Below are positions 16,976 to 25,581 of a stretch of 64,000 nucleotides of DNA, in pieces (positions within the stretch are counted from its first letter, which is position 1; every line of letters begins with the position of its first letter). Location of the stretch: NCBI RefSeq assembly GCF_031458075.1, contig NZ_JAVDXT010000001.1, positions 1,178,001-1,242,000 of the forward strand, given 5' to 3'. The position numbers and the translations under genes are program-made. Below the pieces are notes generated by a model. That model saw only the letters and a list, made by a program, of their open reading frames with translations, searched no databases and was not told where the DNA came from. The DNA comes from Rhodoferax_B ferrireducens_A (GTDB lineage Bacteria; Pseudomonadota; Gammaproteobacteria; Burkholderiales; Burkholderiaceae_C).

Positions 16976-18261
16976 GACAGCAGCAGTTCTGACTCTTCCG
17001 CGCAGTCCACCGCGCCGGCACGGGCCGCGATCTGCTCGGCCAGGTACTGCGCGTCACGCGCCACGCCGGAAAAGCGGCCCGAGCCCCAGGTATGCAGCCA
17101 GGGCAGGCCCAGGAAGTACAGGCCGGCCTGCTGGGTTACGCCGCGCACATGCACCGGCTCGCCACGGCCGTTGAATACAGGGGCGTCGACCCAGGCGAAG
17201 TCGGGCGAGAAGCCTATGCACCAGACCACGCTGCTGATGCCAGATGCGGCCAGGTCCAGGCTGCTGCGCTCGGCTGCCGGTTGCCACACCGGGGTGTAGG
17301 CACCACCGGGCGGCGCGTCGATGCCGTGGGCCGCGATGTATTTGTCGATGCTGGCGTTGATGCCGTTGTAGATGCCGTCGGCGTGGTCCAGATTGGCTTG
17401 CAGGTTGGGCTGGAAGCGCAGTTCGTTGCCCTGCAAGTCGGTCAGCAGGCCGTACAGCTCCATGCCTTCCAGCGCGAAGCGGCGCAGGTCGATGTCGCGC
17501 CCGCCGTCGCGGCCGGTCACGTAGTGGTTGGTGTTGTCGCGCACACCTTCGCGCAGCGGGTGTTGCGTCACGGGCATGTTGTAGTAGTCCATGTCGGCCA
17601 GCCAGTCGACCACGTCTTTGCCGCGGTAAAAGCGGGCACAGCGCGGCGCGTCGCCGGTGGCCACAAAGACCTTGCGGCCAGCCAGGTGCAGGTCTTCGGC
17701 GATCTGCGAACCCGATTGACCACAGCCCACCACCAGCACCGCGCCCTCGGGCAGCGACTGCGGATTGCGGTACTCGGCCGAATGCATCTGCGTGACGTGG
17801 GCCGGCAGGCGCTCGGCCAGGCGCGGCACGATGGGCTTGTGGTAGCCGCCGGAGGCCACCACCACCTGGTCGGCGGTGAAGGTGCCCTGGCTGGTCTGGA
17901 TGCTGAAGGGCTTGTTGTCGCTGCTACGCGCTACCTTGTGCACCACCACGCCTTCCAGCGCTGGCGCATCCACATGGACCACAAAGCCTTCGAGCCAGGC
18001 GTTGATTTCTTCCTTGACCATGAAGCCGTGCGGATCGTCGCCAGCGTAGCTCCAGCCGGGCAGGTTGCATTGCCAGTTGGGCGTCACCAGGCAGAACGAG
18101 TCCCAGCGCTGGCTGCGCCAGCTGTGCACGAGCTGGTTCTTCTCCAGCACCAGGTGGTCTATGCCGCGCTGCTGCAGGTAGTAGCTCAGCGACAGGCCGG
18201 CCTGGCCGCCGCCGACGATGGCGACGCTGTAGTGGGTGGTGTGGGGGTCAATATGGGCCAT
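16972..18261 (-). CDS. MSMEG_0569 family flavin-dependent oxidoreductase (Nit1C)
   Basis: This 429-residue enzyme has two dinucleotide folds. The first is an FAD-binding VAIVGGGQAGLSLSYYLQQR near the N-terminus. The second is an NADPH-binding VVGCGQSGSQIAEDLHLAG at mid-protein. Further flavin-monooxygenase features are WDSFCLVTPNW and the C-terminal GLPWLHTWGSGRFSGVA. It is a standard component of Nit1C clusters, where an oxygen-using step acts with the nitrilase and radical SAM enzymes. The reaction is unproven. It begins 15 bp after the MSMEG_0570 gene and its stop overlaps the next start by ATGA. Confidence 0.92.
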   Translation of the reverse strand: MAHIDPHTTHYSVAIVGGGQAGLSLSYYLQQRGIDHLVLEKNQLVHSWRSQRWDSFCLVTPNWQCNLPGWSYAGDDPHGFMVKEEINAWLEGFVVHVDAPALEGVVVHKVARSSDNKPFSIQTSQGTFTADQVVVASGGYHKPIVPRLAERLPAHVTQMHSAEYRNPQSLPEGAVLVVGCGQSGSQIAEDLHLAGRKVFVATGDAPRCARFYRGKDVVDWLADMDYYNMPVTQHPLREGVRDNTNHYVTGRDGGRDIDLRRFALEGMELYGLLTDLQGNELRFQPNLQANLDHADGIYNGINASIDKYIAAHGIDAPPGGAYTPVWQPAAERSSLDLAASGISSVVWCIGFSPDFAWVDAPVFNGRGEPVHVRGVTQQAGLYFLGLPWLHTWGSGRFSGVARDAQYLAEQIAARAGAVDCAEESELLLS

Positions 18262-18276
18262 GGTGGTTTCTCGTAT

Positions 18277-18561
18277 TTAGCTGAAAGCGGTGACCAACAC
18301 TTGCGCGTCGGCCTGGGGCTGAAACGGGGCGGCCAGATGTTCGATTTCGGCCAGTTGGTCCATCGCCTGCGAACAGGCAAAGCCGTACTTGGCGCGCACC
18401 CGTTCCGAGGCGATGTTCAGCGCCTCACGGCTGCGCTGCAGAAAGTCGTTCAGCGGGTAGCTGTGGCCGACCTGCAAATAGTCCTGCACCACCAGCGAGG
18501 GGGAGTAGCAGCGGGTTTGCGTTTGATCGGGCCAAACGATGTGGAAGTGCATTACAGGCAT
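18277..18561 (-). CDS. MSMEG_0570 family nitrogen starvation response protein (Nit1C)
   Basis: The 94-residue protein begins MPVMHFHIVWPDQTQTRCYSP, matching the short family that always accompanies Nit1C genes. It has no signal peptide, membrane helix or catalytic motif that I can identify. The first ATG at 18561 lies inside the end of the glycosyltransferase gene. A second ATG at 18552 forms a TAATG junction with that stop. The name of the family comes from genes induced on nitrogen limitation in mycobacteria and cyanobacteria. The molecular role is unknown. Confidence 0.9.
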   Translation of the reverse strand: MPVMHFHIVWPDQTQTRCYSPSLVVQDYLQVGHSYPLNDFLQRSREALNIASERVRAKYGFACSQAMDQLAEIEHLAAPFQPQADAQVLVTAFS

Positions 18562-19715
18562 AGGCTGGGTGCTCTCATTTTTGAATAAATATCGGCATGC
18601 AGTGCGGCGCTGCGCGGCCAGCTGAACTGGGCGGCGAGCCGGGCCGCGGACGCGGCGATGCGCTGCCGGTCGGCATGCGCCAGCGCCTGCTGGATGGCAT
18701 CGGCAATCGAGCCGGCATCCAGCGGGTCGGCCCAGCTGCAGTCATCGGTCCGTAGGTATTCGGTAAACGGTGCGATGTGGGATACCACCACCGGCACACC
18801 GCTGCACAGGGCCTCCAGCACCACCAGGCCGAAGCCTTCGCTGAGCGAGGGCATGGCAACCACGTCGGCCAGGCGGAACAGGCCGGGCATGTCGGCATCG
18901 GCCAGTGGGCCGGTCAGCAGCACGTCGTGGCTGCAGCCGCTGGCTTGCAGCAGGGCCTGGAATGTGCGGGCATACGCGCTGTGGTCGAGCAGGCTGGCGC
19001 CGCCGGCGATCACCAGTTGCAGATCGGGCATTTGCGCGCGCAGCTGGATGAAGGCCTGCAGCACGCGCACGGTGTTCTTGCGTTCCTCCACGCCACCGAC
19101 GCAGAGCAGTACCCGTCCGATACTACGGATGCCTAAGCGGTGCGCCAGGGCGGCGTCTGCAGCTTGCGGAGTCGGGCCGTAGCGCGTGGCATCCACGCCG
19201 TTCGGTACTTCGATGGCGGCAATGCCGTGCTCCTGCCGCAGCGCATCGCGCCACAGCCGGCTGACGCACAGCACCTGCTGGGCTTGGTGTACGGAGCGGT
19301 GCTGCCAGGCCATCAGCTGGGGCTGGGCAAAGTTGTCCATGTGGTGCACGGTGCGCACGAAGCCGTTGACCAGGCCGCGCTCTTGCAGGGTGGCCAATGC
19401 GTTGCCGCCTATGCCGTCATGGCAGTGCAGCACATCGAAATGCGCACGCTGCAGCAGCGGCGTCAGATGGTCTATATACGCCGCGATGCGGCTGTTGACC
19501 ATGGCGACCATGTCGCTCGGTGTGCTGGGTGGTGTGGGGGCTATGGGCACCAGCTCGGACGCGCAGCGCAGCGGGCGGAAGAATTGCTGGCCCGGTGTGG
19601 CCGGTGCCATCACCGTCACATCGTGGCCGGCGTCACACAGCGCGTGTGCCAGCTCGATGGTGTGCACTACGCCGCCGCGCGGGTTCACCGAATGGGTGAG
19701 CAGGCCTATCCTCAT
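18552..19715 (-). CDS. MSMEG_0565 family glycosyltransferase (Nit1C)
   Basis: This 387-residue GT4-type glycosyltransferase starts MRIGLLTHSVNPRGGVVHTIE, with the usual donor/acceptor N-terminal Rossmann fold. The C-terminal nucleotide-sugar domain shows LCVGGVEERKN, the family switch, and PSLSEGFGLVVLEALCSGVPVV with the E-X7-E motif. It presumably attaches a sugar to the small-molecule product of the cluster. The start at 19713-19715 overlaps the stop of the AIR-synthase-like gene as ATGA. Longer frames would run back through that gene. Confidence 0.93.
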   Translation of the reverse strand: MRIGLLTHSVNPRGGVVHTIELAHALCDAGHDVTVMAPATPGQQFFRPLRCASELVPIAPTPPSTPSDMVAMVNSRIAAYIDHLTPLLQRAHFDVLHCHDGIGGNALATLQERGLVNGFVRTVHHMDNFAQPQLMAWQHRSVHQAQQVLCVSRLWRDALRQEHGIAAIEVPNGVDATRYGPTPQAADAALAHRLGIRSIGRVLLCVGGVEERKNTVRVLQAFIQLRAQMPDLQLVIAGGASLLDHSAYARTFQALLQASGCSHDVLLTGPLADADMPGLFRLADVVAMPSLSEGFGLVVLEALCSGVPVVVSHIAPFTEYLRTDDCSWADPLDAGSIADAIQQALAHADRQRIAASAARLAAQFSWPRSAALHADIYSKMRAPSLCL

Positions 19716-20701
19716 GCTGCGACTCCTGCAGCCTCGCAAATGAATGCGTCCTCGGTAAAGTCCCACAGCAGGGCCTGGCTGTCGCCTTGGCGCAGATGCA
19801 CCTGACGGCGGGCCGTGACTTCGCCGACCACGCTGCAGGCGATGTCGCGCACCGCAAAACGCGCCATGACTTCGCCCAGGTGCTCGGGTCGCGCGCTGAG
19901 CACAAAGCCGTAGCTGGGGAAGGAGCTGAGCCAGCGCTGCAGTGGCACACCCTCGGGGCGCGGGATCGCACCCACGTCGATGACAGCGCCGACCTGCGAG
20001 CACTCCAGCAGCATCATCGCCGTGCCGACGGCGCCGGCCATGCTGATGTCCTTGGCCGCATCGCACAGGCCGTCTTCCGCGAAGCGTGGCAGCAGTTCCA
20101 AATCGCCGCGCAGCCGGGCCGCGGGTGCGCGGGTCGATGCGTTCCAGTAGGGGAAGGGCTCCTCATAGGCGCCACGCAGATCTACCGCCATCACCAGCCT
20201 GTCGCCAGGGCGGGCGTTGAAGCTGGTCAGCAAGGCCTTGGCGTGGCCGAGGATGGCGACGGCCAGCTGCGGCCGCTCGCTGCGGTTGTTGCTGTGGCCG
20301 CCGACGATGGGCACGCCGTAGGCCTGCGAGGCCTGCGCCATGCCCTGCAGTATCTCGGTGGCCGGGGGCATGCCATGGCTCCACAGCGCATTCACCACGG
20401 CGGTGGGCCGGCCGCCCATGGCGTAGATGTCGCTCACATTCACCATCAGGCTGCAGTAGCCGGCGAACCAGGGCATGCGGGCGATGAAGTCTTCCACCAG
20501 GCCTTCGATGGCGAACAACAGATAGCCGCCCTGGCCGTCGGGGATGGCCGCGCAATCGTCGCCCAGCGGCACGGCCTGGGCCAGCGCTGCGCTGCCGCCG
20601 GGCAGGGCCGCGCCCAGCGCGCTGACGATGTCGCTGATGTCGCGCTTGTGGGCAAAGCCGCGGCTGTCGCGCAGGAAGTTGCAGAGCTGCTCGGCACTCA
20701 T
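19712..20701 (-). CDS. Sll0787 family AIR synthase-like protein (Nit1C)
   Basis: The 329-residue protein is related to PurM/SelD/ThiL-type ATP-dependent enzymes. It has the N-terminal VPLGDDCAAIPDG acidic metal/ATP loop, then MVNVSDIYAMGGRPTAVVNAL and VGGHSNNRS, and the C-terminal half KDISMAGAVGTAMMLL. By family it should phosphorylate or dehydrate an amide or formyl-like carbonyl using ATP. It is a fixed member of Nit1C clusters. The start overlaps the GNAT stop as ATGA, and its own stop overlaps the glycosyltransferase start, so the block is tightly coupled. Confidence 0.92.
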   Translation of the reverse strand: MSAEQLCNFLRDSRGFAHKRDISDIVSALGAALPGGSAALAQAVPLGDDCAAIPDGQGGYLLFAIEGLVEDFIARMPWFAGYCSLMVNVSDIYAMGGRPTAVVNALWSHGMPPATEILQGMAQASQAYGVPIVGGHSNNRSERPQLAVAILGHAKALLTSFNARPGDRLVMAVDLRGAYEEPFPYWNASTRAPAARLRGDLELLPRFAEDGLCDAAKDISMAGAVGTAMMLLECSQVGAVIDVGAIPRPEGVPLQRWLSSFPSYGFVLSARPEHLGEVMARFAVRDIACSVVGEVTARRQVHLRQGDSQALLWDFTEDAFICEAAGVAA

Positions 20702-21255
20702 AGCGAGCTCCGCGCACGGGTCACAAAGCCGCTGACCGGATCGAAGCAAGGCGGATAGGCCGCCAGGTCGGCCTGCATTTCGCAATGCGGCCGGCCATGG
20801 ATGCTGAGCTCGGCCAGTTGCTGCCATTTGAGACGGCGGAACAGCGGCGCGTTCTGCGCCTGCACATGGGCTAAAAAGGTGTGGCATCCCAGCGCATGGG
20901 CGCGGCTGACCGCCAGGCGTATCAGGGTCGCGCCCAGGTTGCCCTGGCTGCGAAAGGATGGATGGACGGCCAACCGCGAGCCCCACCACAGGCCGGGCGA
21001 TTTCTCATGGATGCGTACCGTGCCCACCACCTGGTCCGGCATGCCGCCGCGGCAGGACATGGCTACCAGCAGCTGCGCATGCTCGTCGATGGCATCCCGG
21101 TCGTCGCCGCTGAAGATGCCTTGCTCGATGCAGAACACCGCCCGGCGCAGCGCATGGGCTTCGCGCCGCTCCCAGTCCTGGCAGGCGGCGCGTACCCGGA
21201 ACTCGACCGGGGCCCAAGCGGGCGGGGTTTCCAGCACGTTGTCGATGCAGAGCAT
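20698..21255 (-). CDS. MSMEG_0567/Sll0786 family N-acetyltransferase (Nit1C)
   Basis: This GNAT-fold protein of 185 residues begins MLCIDNVLETPPAWAPVEFRV, preceded by a good AAGGAAG ribosome site. The acetyl-CoA loop is visible as VHPSFRSQGNLGATLIRLAV. The segment EAHALRRAVFCIEQGIF matches the nitrogen-starvation acetyltransferase subgroup. In some genomes it is fused to the AIR-synthase-like partner. Here the two are separate but overlap by ATGA. The acceptor substrate is unknown. Confidence 0.92.
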   Translation of the reverse strand: MLCIDNVLETPPAWAPVEFRVRAACQDWERREAHALRRAVFCIEQGIFSGDDRDAIDEHAQLLVAMSCRGGMPDQVVGTVRIHEKSPGLWWGSRLAVHPSFRSQGNLGATLIRLAVSRAHALGCHTFLAHVQAQNAPLFRRLKWQQLAELSIHGRPHCEMQADLAAYPPCFDPVSGFVTRARSSL

Positions 21256-21266
21256 GGTGCTTCCTT

Positions 21267-22373
21267 TCAGGTTTCGTAGACCGACAGCGATGAGCACGCG
21301 CCGCACTTGCCGCAGCCGGCCTTGATGTCGCTGGAGCGCAGATTCGCCGCCGCCACGCTGCGGCCCAGGGGTTGCAAAATCGATTGCATGAACTCGGGCG
21401 AGGGCGCGGCGTGGTCTTCTAGCGGCGTACCGCTGATCGGCACGAAGGGCACGACGAACGGATAGACACCGAGTGCCAGCAACTGGTCGCAGATCTGCAG
21501 AATCGCCTCGCGCGTATCGCCCAGGCCGGCCAGGATGTAGGTGCTGACCTGGCCGCGGCCAAACACGCGCACGGAGGCTTCGAACGCTTCCATGTAGCGG
21601 CTGATCGGCACCTGGGCCTTGCCGGGCATGATCTTTTCGCGCAGCTCCGGCGTCACCACTTCCAGATGCATGCCCAAGGTGTCTATGCCCGAGGCCAGCA
21701 TACGGTCGAACCACACATCTTTGTCCGGCGGCTCGCACTGGCCCTGGATGGGGATGTTGACGGCGGCCTTGATGGCGAACGCACTGTCACACAGCACTTG
21801 CGCACCCCGGTCGGTGGCGTTGGGTGTGCCGGTGGTCATCACCATGTGTTGGATGCCGTCCAGCAGCACGGCGGCGCGGGCCACTTCTGCCAGCTGCTGC
21901 GGCGTCTTGTGGGCGATGGTGCGGCCTGCCGCCAGCGACTGGCCGATTGCGCAGAACTTGCAGGTCTTCTTGCGGCTCTCGTAGCGGATGCAGGTCTGCA
22001 GCACCGTGGTGGCCAGCACGTCCGCGCCGTGCAGCGTGGCGATGTGCGAGTAGGGCACGCCGTCCAGGGTCTGCATTGCGTAAAAGCGCGGCTGCCTGGG
22101 GAAGCTGATACTCGCAATCGGGATGCTGCCGCGCGTCACCACGCTGCGGCCCTGGGCATCTGGCGCCAGCGCGGTGAAGGGTGAGTTCCAGGCGGTGGAG
22201 GTATGCACCGGCACCATGATGGTGTGGCCGTCCACCGTCACCGCCTTGTGGTCGCTGGGGCCGGCGCCGCCCTTGCGGCTGGCGACACCGGCGCTGGGGT
22301 CCACCAGCCGCAGCCCGAAGGACTGCAGCTCGGTCATCAACTCACGATTCATGGGCTGGAGGCTGGGGTTCAT
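21267..22373 (-). CDS. MSMEG_0568 family radical SAM protein (Nit1C)
   Basis: The roughly 368-residue enzyme belongs to the radical SAM superfamily. The cluster cysteines are in TCIRYESRKKTCKFC, a CX9CX2C spacing rather than the usual CX3CX2C. It also has MVMTTGTPNATDRG in the SAM-binding region and a C-terminal CGKCGACSS that could hold a second cluster. It shares features with biotin-synthase-like proteins. Start is uncertain: the ATG at 22373 overlaps the nitrilase by 32 bp, while ATGs at 22352 and 22337 would shorten it and leave little or no overlap. The family reaction has not been established. Confidence 0.92.
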   Translation of the reverse strand: MNPSLQPMNRELMTELQSFGLRLVDPSAGVASRKGGAGPSDHKAVTVDGHTIMVPVHTSTAWNSPFTALAPDAQGRSVVTRGSIPIASISFPRQPRFYAMQTLDGVPYSHIATLHGADVLATTVLQTCIRYESRKKTCKFCAIGQSLAAGRTIAHKTPQQLAEVARAAVLLDGIQHMVMTTGTPNATDRGAQVLCDSAFAIKAAVNIPIQGQCEPPDKDVWFDRMLASGIDTLGMHLEVVTPELREKIMPGKAQVPISRYMEAFEASVRVFGRGQVSTYILAGLGDTREAILQICDQLLALGVYPFVVPFVPISGTPLEDHAAPSPEFMQSILQPLGRSVAAANLRSSDIKAGCGKCGACSSLSVYET

Positions 22374-23337
22374 ACAGGCTTTCAGAAGTGGAAGGGGTGG
22401 CCGCCATACGCTGCATGGGCGTGGCGGGGCGGTCGTTCAGCACCAGGCCCAGCAGCTCGGGCCGGGCGTAGTGGCCGACCGAATCCATCATGCGTTTGCG
22501 CTTGGTGATCAGCGCCATGTCCAGGTCGGCAATCACCATGCCTTCGCCCTCGGTCAGCGGTGGCGCCAGGTGCTTGCCTTCGGGCGAAATAATGGCGGTG
22601 TGGCAGCCGCCGCGCAGCGCTTTCTGCAGGCCCGCGTCGGGGGTGATGGACTGGATTTGCGCGTCCGTCAGCCAACCCGTGGCGTTGATGACAAAACAGC
22701 CGGACTCGAGTGCGTGGTGGCGGATGGTGACTTCCATTTGTTCGGCAAAGATCGGCCCGACCAGCGAGCCGGGGAACTGCGCGCAGTGGATCTCTTCATG
22801 CTGCGCCATCAGGCTGTAGCGGGCCAGCGGGTTGTAGTGTTCCCAGCAGGCCAGCGCGCCGACGCGGCCGACGGCGGTGTCCACCACCTTCAGCCCGGCG
22901 CCATCGCCCATGCCCCAGACCATGCGCTCGTGGTAGGTGGGGGTGATCTTGCGCCGTTTGAGTGCCAGGCTGCCGTCGGCGTCAAAGATCAGCTGGGTGT
23001 TGTACAGGCTCCCAAAGTCGCGCTCGTTCACGCCCAGCACCACCACGATGCCGTGGGCCCGCGCCCGCTCGGCCACGGCTGCCGTCACCGGGCCGGGCAC
23101 CACCACCGCCTGCTCGTACAGCTTGAGGTGGGGGGCACCCTGCAGCACCGGCGGCAGCACGAAGGAGAAGTAGGGGTAGTAGGGCATGAAGGTCTCTGGG
23201 AAGACCATGATCTGCACGCCCTTGGCAGCGGCTTCGTCGATAGCCCCGCACACACGCTCCAGCGTGCCCTCGGGGCGCTCGAGGTCCGGCGCGATCTGCA
23301 CCGCTGCGGCACGGACGGTACGTGGTGTGGAAGCCAT
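22342..23337 (-). CDS. Nit6803-type nitrilase (Nit1C)
   Basis: Nitrilases hydrolyse nitriles to the carboxylic acid and ammonia. The 331-residue protein carries the full Glu-Lys-Glu-Cys set in expected places: FPETFMPYYPYFSF (Glu), KRRKITPTYHERMVWG (Lys) and ACWEHYNPLARY (Cys nucleophile). Length and the ALACWEHYNPL context match the cyanobacterial Nit6803 branch that defines Nit1C clusters. Published work links this cluster to growth on cyanide as nitrogen source in several bacteria. It is the second gene of the operon, 12 bp after the MSMEG_0572 gene. Confidence 0.96.
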   Translation of the reverse strand: MASTPRTVRAAAVQIAPDLERPEGTLERVCGAIDEAAAKGVQIMVFPETFMPYYPYFSFVLPPVLQGAPHLKLYEQAVVVPGPVTAAVAERARAHGIVVVLGVNERDFGSLYNTQLIFDADGSLALKRRKITPTYHERMVWGMGDGAGLKVVDTAVGRVGALACWEHYNPLARYSLMAQHEEIHCAQFPGSLVGPIFAEQMEVTIRHHALESGCFVINATGWLTDAQIQSITPDAGLQKALRGGCHTAIISPEGKHLAPPLTEGEGMVIADLDMALITKRKRMMDSVGHYARPELLGLVLNDRPATPMQRMAATPSTSESLYEPQPPAHES

Positions 23338-23349
23338 CGTCGTGTGTCC

Positions 23350-23832
23350 TTACAGTGTCCAGGTGTCCAGAATGACCGCGTTGGCCTTCTTGTGGATCAG
23401 CACAATGTCCAGCACATCCAGCGGGCTGATGGGGCGGATGCCTTCGATCAGAGCACCTTCGCCGTGGCCGTACAGCGCCTGCAGCGCAAAGCGGCAGGCG
23501 TAGACCTTGCCGCCTTCGGCCATGAACTTGGTGATCTGGTTGTTGAAGTTCTGGTGCCCAGGAAAGGCCTCGTCACCCAGCGTGGGGAAGCCGCGCTGCA
23601 CGCCCAGCGTCACGCCCGGGCCGTACAGCAGCACCGAGGTCTCAAACCCTTTGCGCAGCAAGCGCGTGGCCTGTAGCAGATTGACGAAGCCGATCGAGCC
23701 TTCGAAGGCCACGGTGTGGAAGGTGACCAGGGCTTTCTGGCCCGGATCGGCCTTCACGTCTTCAAAGACTTTTTCTTCATAGTCGACGAGGAAATCGCCT
23801 TTGGCGTTTGTGGGCTTGGTGACTTTGGGCAT
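23350..23832 (-). CDS. MSMEG_0572/Sll0783 family nitrogen starvation response protein (Nit1C, first gene)
   Basis: The 160-residue protein starts at the ATG at 23830-23832 (MPKVTKPTNAKGDFLVDYEE) and lacks signal or membrane segments. Family-typical segments are VTFHTVAFEGSIGFVNLLQA, TSVLLYGPGVTLGVQRGFP and YACRFALQALYGHGEGAL, suggesting a DsrE-like fold. It is the promoter-proximal gene of the cluster in most genomes. Its 348-bp upstream region is shared with the divergent MocR regulator and carries four direct repeats. Its biochemical role is unknown. Confidence 0.92.
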   Translation of the reverse strand: MPKVTKPTNAKGDFLVDYEEKVFEDVKADPGQKALVTFHTVAFEGSIGFVNLLQATRLLRKGFETSVLLYGPGVTLGVQRGFPTLGDEAFPGHQNFNNQITKFMAEGGKVYACRFALQALYGHGEGALIEGIRPISPLDVLDIVLIHKKANAVILDTWTL

Positions 23833-23917
23833 GGGGAATCTCCGGTAGGTACAGGGTGGATGAAAGGGAATCGCCCCCTGCTTTTTGCATGCTCTGTGCC
23901 ACCGGCCAGGCACTGCC

Positions 23918-24159
23918 ATGCGATCAAGTCGCCATCAACCAGGCTGGGCAACTCCGGGCCGCCCGAAATATTTTTTGCGGGCTCGGAATCCCCGCTTTTG
24001 CGGTCCCAGCAATGCACTGGATTAATGCGTTTGCCATGCGATCAATGCACCCGATAAATGGTTTTTATGCACCGGCAGGATGCGTTTCTGTGGGAGTGGA
24101 CAGGCTCGAAAATTGCATCATTGATTGCATGCAAATACGATCAAGTCATGCGATCAAGT
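23918..24159. promoter_or_regulatory. Direct-repeat operator region for MocR regulator / Nit1C promoter
   Basis: The 348-bp divergent region (23833-24180) has four copies in one orientation of a 12-mer close to ATGCGATCAAGT. They lie at 23918-23929, 24036-24047 (ends ATG), 24135-24146 (third base A) and 24148-24159. The last two are one base apart. A TTGCATGCAA palindrome lies at 24125-24134 just before them. MocR/PdxR-type regulators are known to bind direct repeats, so these are strong candidate operators. No other gene is visible here. Confidence 0.65.
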
Positions 24160-24180
24160 TGAACGAGCCAGTCACACGCC

Positions 24181-25572
24181 ATGAATAAGACCCCTGTCCA
24201 CTGGACCAAGAAGCTGCAAAAGAGCGACAAGCCGGCCTATCTGTCGATCGCCGACCTGATTGCCGACGACGTGCGCACCGGCCGCCTGGTGGCGCGCGAC
24301 CGGCTGCCTACGCTGCGCGAGCTGGCCGAAGACCTGCAGCTGAACTACACCACGGTGGCGCGCGGCTACAGCGAGGCGCGCAAGCGCGGCCTGATCGACA
24401 CGCACGCAGGCATGGGTACCTTCATCCGGGGTCGTAGCCCGAGCCTGCCGTTGCGCGGTGGCAGTGCGGCCGAGATGACCATGAACCTGCCGCCCGAGCC
24501 GCAAGACCCGGCCCTGCTGGCCCACATGCACGACACGGCCGCCGGTGTGCTGGCCAGTGCGGACCTGTACGCGCTGCTGCGCTACCAGGACTTTGGCGGC
24601 ACGCTGCACGACCGCGAGGTGGCCGCCCAGTGGCTGCGCCGGCGCCTGCCCACCTGCCGGGTCGAGCAGGTGCTGGTGTGTCCCGGCATCCACAGCGTGT
24701 TGACGGCGCTGTTTTCGCAACTGGCGCGGCCCGGCGAGCTGGTCTGCGTGGAGGCGCTGACCTACCCTGGGGTGAAAGCTATCGCCGCCCAGCTCGGCAT
24801 CCAGCTGCACGCGTTGCCGCTGGACGACGACGGCCCCAGCGCCGAGGCTTTTGAGCATGCCTGCAAAACCCTGCACCCCAAGGCGCTGTACTGCAACCCC
24901 ACGCTGCTGAACCCGACCACCGCTACCGTCAGCCGGTCCCGGCGCGAAGCCCTGGCCGATGTGGCGCTGCGCTACGCGATTCCGATCATCGAAGACGATG
25001 CCTATGCGATGTTGCCCAGAGAGCTGCCTCCGGCCATGGCCACCTTGGCGCCGGGCCTGACCTACTACATCACCGGCTTTTCCAAGTGCTTTGGCGCGGG
25101 CCTGCGCAACGCCTATGTGTGCTCGCCGGGCGACCGCCAGTCGCAGCGCCTGGCCGGCGCCATGCGCGCCACCACCGTGATGGCCTCGCCGTTCACCAAT
25201 GCGCTGGCCAGCTTCTGGGTGGAGGACGGCACGGCAGAGGCCATGCTGAACGCCATCCGCGATGAATGCACGGCGCGCCAGGCGATTGCCGAGCGCTACC
25301 TGGCGCCGTACGGCATGCTGGGCCACCCTGAGTCCTTCCATCTGTGGCTGCCGGTCGCCGAGGGCTGGAGCCCGGTGGAATTGGCGGCCCATCTGCGCAG
25401 CCAGGGCGTGGGTGTGGTGGCCAGCGCCGCGTTTTCCACCGACGGCGACCCGCCGGATGCGGTGCGCATCTGCCTGGGCGGCCCGACCACGCTGGACGAA
25501 TGCGAACGCGGCATGCACCTCGTCGCCGACACACTTTTGCACCCGGTGCACCACCACGCCACCAACCTTTAA
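24181..25572 (+). CDS. MocR-type regulator (GntR HTH fused to PLP aminotransferase domain)
   Basis: This 463-residue fusion protein has an N-terminal GntR winged helix-turn-helix (RDRLPTLRELAEDLQLNYTT, then wing HAGMGTFIRG). A fold-type-I aminotransferase domain follows. Its PLP site shows CNPTLLNPTTATVS, IPIIEDDAYAM and the Schiff-base lysine in ITGFSKCFGAGLRNA. MocR regulators sense PLP or amino compounds. It is divergent from the Nit1C operon and followed within 9 bp by a DUF1348 gene and then cyanase. It is therefore the obvious candidate regulator for the whole cyanide/cyanate nitrogen locus. PLP or an amine or amino acid is a plausible co-signal. Confidence 0.93.
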   Translation: MNKTPVHWTKKLQKSDKPAYLSIADLIADDVRTGRLVARDRLPTLRELAEDLQLNYTTVARGYSEARKRGLIDTHAGMGTFIRGRSPSLPLRGGSAAEMTMNLPPEPQDPALLAHMHDTAAGVLASADLYALLRYQDFGGTLHDREVAAQWLRRRLPTCRVEQVLVCPGIHSVLTALFSQLARPGELVCVEALTYPGVKAIAAQLGIQLHALPLDDDGPSAEAFEHACKTLHPKALYCNPTLLNPTTATVSRSRREALADVALRYAIPIIEDDAYAMLPRELPPAMATLAPGLTYYITGFSKCFGAGLRNAYVCSPGDRQSQRLAGAMRATTVMASPFTNALASFWVEDGTAEAMLNAIRDECTARQAIAERYLAPYGMLGHPESFHLWLPVAEGWSPVELAAHLRSQGVGVVASAAFSTDGDPPDAVRICLGGPTTLDECERGMHLVADTLLHPVHHHATNL

Positions 25573-25581
25573 GGACACACC

